Part shown: positions 1 to 3,822 of the stretch, piece after piece
Numbering within the stretch: the stretch's first letter is position 1
Layout: every line of letters begins with the position of its first letter
Assembly (NCBI GenBank): GCA_021785375.1
Contig: JAJYFQ010000064.1
Coordinates: forward strand, 1-5,251
Source: Microcaldota archaeon
Lineage (GTDB): Archaea; Micrarchaeota; Micrarchaeia; Micrarchaeales; CABMGC01
Length of the DNA: 5,251 nt
Direction: 5' to 3'
The notes under the pieces: model-generated
Told to the model about the DNA's origin: nothing
Seen by the model: the letters and a program-made list of their open reading frames with translations, nothing else
Databases searched by the model: none
Translations under genes and position numbers: made by a program

Positions 1-52
1 ATACCTTCTGGCAGGCTGACAGTAACGATTTGTCATTAATGCAGATAGCAGA

Positions 53-60
53 TATAAAAA
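53..60 (+). promoter_or_regulatory. Possible TATA box (TATAAAAA)
   Basis: The sequence TATAAAAA fits the archaeal TATA consensus. A start site about 25-30 bases downstream would fall near 80-87, where a 7-bp stem (85-91 with 130-136) begins. The call rests on match and spacing alone. The complement also reads as a TATA-like sequence, so the box could serve a gene leaving the window to the left. Confidence 0.35.
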
Positions 61-84
61 CGGCTACCAATACTTGTCGAGGAG

Positions 85-136
85 GGTGTGGAAGATTATA
101 GAGGCAGGTCATTTATGGGATGAAGCCAACTACACC
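85..136 (+). ncRNA. Possible small structured RNA (hairpin)
   Basis: Bases 85-91 pair with 130-136 over seven positions, one of them a G-U wobble. Inside, GGC (103-105) pairs with GCC (125-127) and TCAT (109-112) with ATGA (120-123), leaving a seven-base loop. The hairpin starts where transcription from the TATA-like box at 53-60 would be expected to begin. It is too short for a tRNA, and I see no clear C/D box pair. It could be a small RNA, a leader structure or chance pairing. Confidence 0.2.
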
Positions 137-187
137 GAAAGGTTTAAATATCTAATCCTTTCCTTACTATTGCTGGTTCTACAAAGC

Positions 188-196
188 TTTAAAAAG
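188..196 (+). promoter_or_regulatory. Likely TATA box for TFB
   Basis: TTTAAAAAG lies about 35 bases before the GTG at 228. This predicts a start site near 217-220 and a short leader. A second TATA-like sequence (TTTAAATA, 143-150) lies further upstream and would give a leader of about 50 bases, so two promoters are possible. Confidence 0.45.
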
Positions 197-207
197 GTAT
201 TGTTAAT

Positions 208-221
208 GCCCCGCGAGGGGT
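208..221 (+). promoter_or_regulatory. GNRA-tetraloop hairpin over the TFB ribosome binding site
   Basis: CCCC (209-212) pairs perfectly with GGGG (217-220) around the four-base loop GCGA, which fits the stable GNRA tetraloop rule; a G-U pair (208/221) can extend the stem. The GAGG at 215-218, nine bases before the GTG at 228, is the best Shine-Dalgarno-like sequence and lies half in the loop and half in the stem. Folding would hide it, so the hairpin may temper TFB translation, or it may be incidental. The regulatory role is inference. Confidence 0.35.
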
Positions 222-227
222 TCAACC

Positions 228-1310
228 GTGATAAGAATGGCATCAAAACACACATCAAAAAGCAAGGGAGGAAGCAAGAGTCAGGTCCCGCCTTCAAGGC
301 AGGTCCAGGAAGAGAGCAGCATAGGGGAGAGGGCTTACAAGAGCGAATTTACCGCCCAGATCCCAAGGGAGCCGTCGTTCGCTGCGGGAAGGGAGCAGCA
401 CGGCATGACGAAGAAGTGCACGAGCTGCGGGAGCACCGACATAATATTCGACAACGAGAGGGGAGAGAACGTCTGCAACAACTGCGGTCTCGTCATCGAG
501 GAGAACATAACTGATACGGGCCCTGAGTGGAGGGCATTCGACGCTGACCAGAGGAATGCGAGAGCAAGGACGGGAGCGCCGATCAAGTACATGAAGCCGA
601 ACAAGGGCCTGGTCACAGAGATCGACATGTACAACAAGGACATCAGGGGTACCAAGCTTCCTTCGAAGAGGCAGGCCCAGCTCTACAGGATGAGGAAGTG
701 GCACAAGAGGGCGAGCATAGCGAGCTCGAGCGAGAGGAACTACCTCGTGGCTCTCCCTGAGCTGAACAGAGTAGCAAGCTACCTGGGACTCCCGGACAAC
801 ATAAGGGAGCAGGCCGCGCTTCTCTACAGGCAGTGCGTCAAGAACAACCTGATAAGGGGAAGACCCATCGAGACAGTGGTCAACGTAGCCATTTACGCCA
901 CGTGCAGGGCAGCGGGAATGCCGAGGACGCTTGACGAGATAGCGGAGATCTCAGGGGTTCCGAAGAAGGAGGTAGGAAGAACGTACAGGGTAGTCGCCCA
1001 CGAGCTCAATCTGAAGATACCGCTCACGGATCCTGCGGCGTACGTGCCCAGGTACGTCGCTGCGCTCAAGCTCAGCGGAGAGGCCCAGGAGAAGTCGCTG
1101 CAGCTGCTCAGGCAGGCCATGAAGAAGGGACTCGCCAGCGGAAGGAGCCCTACGGGCGTCTCGGCGGCGGCAGTCTACATAGCCGGGGCTCTAGTAGGCG
1201 AGAGGAGAACGCAGAAGGAGGTAGCGGACGTTGCCGGAGTGACAGAGGTAACGATCAGGAATCGATACAGGGAGCTGAAGAAGGAGCTCAACATAGACGT
1301 CAACCTCTGA
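228..1310 (+). CDS. tfb: Transcription initiation factor B (TFB/TFIIB homologue)
   Basis: TFB binds the TBP-DNA complex and the BRE element and recruits archaeal RNA polymerase. Residues count from the GTG at 228 (360 aa). The N-terminal zinc ribbon has C64-x2-C67 and C83-x2-C86. The B-reader/linker follows (GPEWRAFDADQR, 98-109, then RARTGAP). Two cyclin-like repeats cover about 163-260 and 262-360, and the second ends in a helix-turn-helix (about 328-350) of the type that reads BRE. The zinc ribbon is preceded by about 60 residues rich in Lys, Ser, Gln and Gly, whereas typical TFBs start close to the ribbon. ATG 405 would give a conventional protein of about 301 aa. I prefer GTG 228 (or ATG 237) because the frame is open with codon use like the rest of the gene, a GAGG lies nine bases before 228, and a TATA-like box is well placed. 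The family call is very secure; the start is not. Confidence 0.96.
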   Translation: MIRMASKHTSKSKGGSKSQVPPSRQVQEESSIGERAYKSEFTAQIPREPSFAAGREQHGMTKKCTSCGSTDIIFDNERGENVCNNCGLVIEENITDTGPEWRAFDADQRNARARTGAPIKYMKPNKGLVTEIDMYNKDIRGTKLPSKRQAQLYRMRKWHKRASIASSSERNYLVALPELNRVASYLGLPDNIREQAALLYRQCVKNNLIRGRPIETVVNVAIYATCRAAGMPRTLDEIAEISGVPKKEVGRTYRVVAHELNLKIPLTDPAAYVPRYVAALKLSGEAQEKSLQLLRQAMKKGLASGRSPTGVSAAAVYIAGALVGERRTQKEVADVAGVTEVTIRNRYRELKKELNIDVNL

Positions 1311-1311
1311 C

Positions 1312-1317
1312 GGGGGT
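1312..1317 (+). promoter_or_regulatory. Ribosome binding site between TFB and the membrane protein gene
   Basis: GGGGGT lies in the 11-base gap after the TFB stop, ending four bases before ATG 1322. It differs by one base from GGAGGT, the core complementary to archaeal 16S rRNA. It supports the ATG at 1322 as start and translation from a shared mRNA with TFB. Confidence 0.5.
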
Positions 1318-1321
1318 CCTG

Positions 1322-1804
1322 ATGCAGACGGTGTACAAGCTGATGCTTGCCCTGTTCGCAGCACTGCTCGTAGCCACGGCAGCGATCTGGATCGACATCT
1401 CTTCGTACACAACGATGTGGCTCATCGGCCAGGCAGGCCCTAACTATCCTCCATCGAACTCATCGTTCAACGCAACATACGTAAACGCTACGATAGCCAA
1501 GGCTGCCGGGTACGTCAACCTGATAAACTCTAGCGCATACCTCTTCTTCAGGGCGAACCTCTCCTCTGCATACCACTACATCAACCTCTCGGTCAGGGCG
1601 TACAACAGGTCCGACGGCCAGCTCTCGATTCACTACGCGAACCTGGCGCAGCAGAGCGCGCAGGATGCGTACTCCAGAATAAGCGCATACAAGTACGACT
1701 CAGGGATCGTGATGGCCATATTCACGCTCTTCATAGGCGCAATACTCTACATCCACATGAGGCCGATCAGGAAACCTGACAGAAAGGAAAAGGCAAAGCG
1801 TTAG
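1322..1804 (+). CDS. Small two-pass membrane protein, sequon-rich, unknown function
   Basis: I do not recognise the family. The 160-residue protein has a hydrophobic segment near the N-terminus (about 7-26), an outside region of about 100 residues, a second hydrophobic segment (about 128-145) and a strongly basic tail (RPIRKPDRKEKAKR). The positive-inside rule puts both ends in the cytoplasm and the middle outside. The middle holds seven N-x-S/T sequons, at Asn 46, 50, 55, 69, 79, 88 and 95, and is rich in Tyr, Ala and Ser with helical character. The start has GGGGGT before it. The gene begins 11 bases after TFB and has no visible promoter, so co-transcription is likely. Its TAG overlaps the stop codon of the convergent toxin gene. 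It may be a heavily glycosylated envelope protein; any link to transcription is only positional. Confidence 0.82.
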   Translation: MQTVYKLMLALFAALLVATAAIWIDISSYTTMWLIGQAGPNYPPSNSSFNATYVNATIAKAAGYVNLINSSAYLFFRANLSSAYHYINLSVRAYNRSDGQLSIHYANLAQQSAQDAYSRISAYKYDSGIVMAIFTLFIGAILYIHMRPIRKPDRKEKAKR

Positions 1805-2226
1805 ACTGATGCAGAGGCATCCTCTAGGCTTATCCTTCTCAGGCCTTCAACCCTGTCAAAATCCGGATCGCTGGTTATTATCTCCTCTATGCCATTCTCG
1901 ATGCAGCATGCGGCGTGGATTGCGTCCCTTGGCCTCATATCATAGCCATCCACCAAAGACTGTGCGGTAATCAGGACAGTCTCATTTGCCTCCAACAGCC
2001 TGAGACCCGGAAACCTCAAGAACTTGGCGCCTTCTGTTTTTGCAATGTCAAGCCCTACTTTCTTCTTAACTGCCCAGACGATCTCATCCCAGGTGAGAAC
2101 GCTTGTGGCCCCGTGCATGGATCCTTCAGCAACCTTCATCAGAAGGCTCTTCGAAGCTATCCTGTTCCTGCCAGACTCAGGATCCAGTATATAGTACAAA
2201 AACACACTTGCGTCAAGGTATCTCAT
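1801..2226 (-). CDS. vapC: PIN-domain ribonuclease toxin (VapC family)
   Basis: VapC toxins are Mg-dependent RNases that cut tRNA, rRNA or mRNA when released from their antitoxin. This 141-residue protein is full length for a PIN domain. It opens MRYLDASVFLYYIL with the first acid at D5; E48 lies in TWDEIVWAV; D101 is in RPRDAIHAA; D120 and D124 are in TSDPDFD. All expected metal-binding acids are present, so the enzyme looks active. The ATG lies inside the end of the antitoxin gene (14-base overlap, different frame), the usual antitoxin-first arrangement with coupled translation, and GAGG sits six bases before it. The stop (TAA) interlocks with the TAG of the convergent membrane protein gene. 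The target RNA cannot be told from sequence. Confidence 0.93.
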   Translation of the reverse strand: MRYLDASVFLYYILDPESGRNRIASKSLLMKVAEGSMHGATSVLTWDEIVWAVKKKVGLDIAKTEGAKFLRFPGLRLLEANETVLITAQSLVDGYDMRPRDAIHAACCIENGIEEIITSDPDFDRVEGLRRISLEDASASV

Positions 2227-2461
2227 ACTCTTCCTCTTGTATTGCCTTTATCTCCTTAATGCTGAGCGGCTTTTTTAGCCTCCGCGGTATATTGCCAAAC
2301 GACTCGACAAATTCCCTCGCACTAAGCTTCTTACTTATAATGATCTTGCTGTCTACCACTTCAAATACCACGTCGGATCCCGGTTTAATGCCAATTTTCC
2401 TCCTAACGTCCATGGGTATTACCACCTGGCCCTTTGGTCCTATGCTCCTCTCAAGTTCCAT
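2213..2461 (-). CDS. vapB: AbrB/SpoVT-type antitoxin (VapB-like)
   Basis: The 82-residue protein has an N-terminal swapped-hairpin AbrB domain (about 3-45): IGPKGQVVIPMDVRRKIGI at 7-25, then KPGSDVVFEVVDSKIIISKK. The GxxxIP(xx)(I/V)R(x)(x)IGI pattern is typical of SpoVT/AbrB antitoxins that bind their own promoter as dimers. The C-terminal part (about 46-82: basic, then acidic and ending EEEYEIP) should be the stretch that wraps the toxin. The gene precedes vapC in the same operon and overlaps it by 14 bases. Autorepression at the TATA box 35-42 bases upstream is likely by family precedent. Two 60-base samples gave about 43% G+C here by hand count, against about 62% in samples of TFB, which fits a mobile module. 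Confidence 0.93.
   Translation of the reverse strand: MELERSIGPKGQVVIPMDVRRKIGIKPGSDVVFEVVDSKIIISKKLSAREFVESFGNIPRRLKKPLSIKEIKAIQEEEYEIP
2233..2236 (-). promoter_or_regulatory. Ribosome binding site of the toxin gene, inside vapB
   Basis: Read on the minus strand, GAGG within AGAGGAAG lies six bases before the toxin ATG and inside the last codons of the antitoxin. It supports the toxin start at 2226 and suggests that toxin translation depends partly on ribosomes finishing the antitoxin. Confidence 0.55.
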
Positions 2462-2495
2462 CTCTAACCATCTGGTAAGAATAAGTTAGAACAGA

Positions 2496-2503
2496 TATTT
2501 ATA
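2496..2503 (-). promoter_or_regulatory. TATA box of the vapBC operon
   Basis: On the minus strand the bases read TATAAATA, preceded by the purine-rich AAAG that could serve as BRE. The expected start site is near 2473, giving a leader of about 12 bases before the antitoxin ATG at 2461. Antitoxins of this class usually repress their own operon by binding near this point. On the plus strand the same stretch (TATTTATA) also resembles a weak TATA box for the malic enzyme gene. Confidence 0.55.
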
Positions 2504-2518
2504 CTTTATGGTCCAATT

Positions 2519-2526
2519 CATAAATA
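2519..2526 (+). promoter_or_regulatory. Likely TATA box of the malic enzyme gene
   Basis: CATAAATAAC contains ATAAATAA centred about 28 bases before ATG 2551. That spacing puts the start of the RNA at or just before the ATG, so the message may be leaderless, which fits the absence of a Shine-Dalgarno sequence before 2551. A weaker alternative (TTTATACTTT, from 2498) would give a start near 2527. Confidence 0.4.
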
Positions 2527-2550
2527 ACATTGACGCATAGCAATCTTGGT

Positions 2551-3822
2551 ATGACCATGGTGGACAGGGATAGCGTTCTGAAGTCACATTCAGAGAGGAA
2601 GGGAAAGTACGAGATAGTGGGAAAAGTGCCGCTCGAGACCGCAGAGGACCTCTCAACCTATTATACCCCTGGCGTCGCCTACGTCTCCGAGGAGATAGAG
2701 GCAGACAAGGGCAAGGCGTATGAGTACACCACAAAGTCCAATACGATCGCAATAATCAACGATGGGACCAGGGTGCTGGGCCTGGGTGACGTGGGACCCG
2801 AGGCAGGGCTCCCTGTCATGGAGGGCAAGGCAATCCTCTTCAAGAAGTTCGGCGGCGTCGATGCGATACCGATCTGCCTTGGCACCAAGGACGAGGAGGA
2901 GATAATCAGGATAGTCAAGGCGCTCTCCCCGACGTTCGGCGCGATAAACATTGAAGATATAAGCTCGCCCAAGAGCCTGGACATAACCAGGAGGCTCACC
3001 ACAGAGCTCGACATACCTGTATTCCATGACGACAACGAGGGCAGCGGCATAGTTGCCTATGCTGCTCTAATCAACGCCCTCAAGCTTGCCGGAAAGGGCA
3101 AGTCTGCAAGGATACTTATAAACGGTGCCGGCGCGGCCGGCATCGGCATCACAAGACAGCTCACGGCCGCTGGCTTCACAGATATCGTGGTCTTCGACAC
3201 AAGAGGCGCCATCCACTCGGGAAGGGCAGAGGGCATGAACGGGTACAAGATCGAGATCGCCGGCAGCACCAACAGGGAGAAGAGATCTGGGGGGCTCTCT
3301 GACTTCACAAAGGGTGCCGACGTGCTCATAGGCTTCTCAGCCAGGGGCGCGTTCACTCCTGACATGATAAGGCAGATGAACGAGAAACCAATAGTATTCG
3401 CGCTCGCCAATCCGGAGCCGGAGATCGACTACAAGGAGGCGATCGATGCGGGGGCGTTCATCGCCGCGACTGGAAGGAGCGACAGGCCGAACCAGGTCAA
3501 CAACATGCTTGCGTTTCCTGGCTTCATGCGCGGCCTTCTCGACTCACGCGCGAAGGCGGTGAGGCCGGAGATGCTCACCGCAGCTGCGCTTGCGATCTCC
3601 AGGTGCGTCGGGAGAAGGCTGGGCAGGGAGTACATAATGCCGAGCTTCACGGACCACAAGATGGCGGCAAAAGTGGCGGTTGCTGTCGCAGAGGCCGTCG
3701 CACTGAAGGCGTCAGAACTCGGAGTGGCGAGGGTCAACCCGTCAAGAGGTGAGGTAGAGGCGCACACGAAAGCATTATTAAAGCGGTATGCGAAAATAGA
3801 GAAGAAGGTAGTTGGGAGATGA
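2551..3822 (+). CDS. Malic enzyme (decarboxylating malate dehydrogenase)
   Basis: Malic enzymes convert malate to pyruvate and CO2 with reduction of NAD(P), in the cytoplasm. From ATG 2551 the protein has 423 residues, the short prokaryotic class without a phosphotransacetylase tail. Motifs in order (numbered from 2551): TYYTPGVA (36-43, catalytic Tyr 37 or 38), GTRVLGLGDVG (72-82), VMEGKAILFKKFGG with catalytic Lys 93, INIEDIS with metal ligands E135 and D136, FHDDNEGSG (158-166) with further metal-binding Asp, the Rossmann loop GAGAAGIG (192-199), ANPEPEI, and the C-terminal NQVNNMLAFPGFMRG. The DD motif reads DDNEGSG where most family members I recall read DDQ(Q/H)GTA. TTG 2530 and ATG 2557 are alternative starts; 2551 fits the TATA spacing and family N-termini. 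Cofactor preference is not decided. The stop overlaps the next gene start (ATGA), so the two are probably co-transcribed. Confidence 0.95.
   Translation: MTMVDRDSVLKSHSERKGKYEIVGKVPLETAEDLSTYYTPGVAYVSEEIEADKGKAYEYTTKSNTIAIINDGTRVLGLGDVGPEAGLPVMEGKAILFKKFGGVDAIPICLGTKDEEEIIRIVKALSPTFGAINIEDISSPKSLDITRRLTTELDIPVFHDDNEGSGIVAYAALINALKLAGKGKSARILINGAGAAGIGITRQLTAAGFTDIVVFDTRGAIHSGRAEGMNGYKIEIAGSTNREKRSGGLSDFTKGADVLIGFSARGAFTPDMIRQMNEKPIVFALANPEPEIDYKEAIDAGAFIAATGRSDRPNQVNNMLAFPGFMRGLLDSRAKAVRPEMLTAAALAISRCVGRRLGREYIMPSFTDHKMAAKVAVAVAEAVALKASELGVARVNPSRGEVEAHTKALLKRYAKIEKKVVGR
3804..3812 (+). promoter_or_regulatory. Ribosome binding site of the surface protein gene
   Basis: GAAGGTAGT inside the last codons of the malic enzyme contains the AGGT core of the archaeal Shine-Dalgarno sequence, with nine bases between AGGT and ATG 3819. 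Together with the ATGA overlap it supports this start and translational coupling. Confidence 0.45.

Larger units (their letters stand above)
1..227. other. Intergenic/leader region before TFB, no gene supported
   Basis: I see no gene here that I can defend. A plus-strand frame open from the window edge to about position 101, and a 12-codon minus-strand frame starting at 36 and running off the left edge, could be the ends of neighbouring genes, but both are too short to judge. The region is A/T-rich compared with the TFB gene. It contains TATA-like boxes at 53-60, 143-150 and 188-196, a possible structured RNA at 85-136, and a short hairpin just before the TFB start. An inverted repeat (137-142 with 157-162, GAAAGG/CCTTTC) flanks the middle TATA-like box. 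Confidence 0.5.

Noticed and set aside
1..36. Minus-strand ATG at 36 with 12 codons open to the window edge
   Set aside because: Too short to judge, and the nearest minus-strand TATA-like box is too close to serve that start.
217..227. GGGGTTCAACC resembling the T-arm of a tRNA
   Set aside because: No matching 5-bp stem around TTCAA and no acceptor, D or anticodon arms in the surrounding bases; the GGGG pairs better with the upstream CCCC.
74..514. 146-codon plus-strand open frame
   Set aside because: It overlaps the TFB zinc ribbon in another frame, and its product is basic low-complexity sequence without motifs, so it is a shadow.
2268..2277. Run of six T as a possible terminator
   Set aside because: It is inside the antitoxin gene and encodes Lys codons on the minus strand; there is no gene end nearby on the plus strand.
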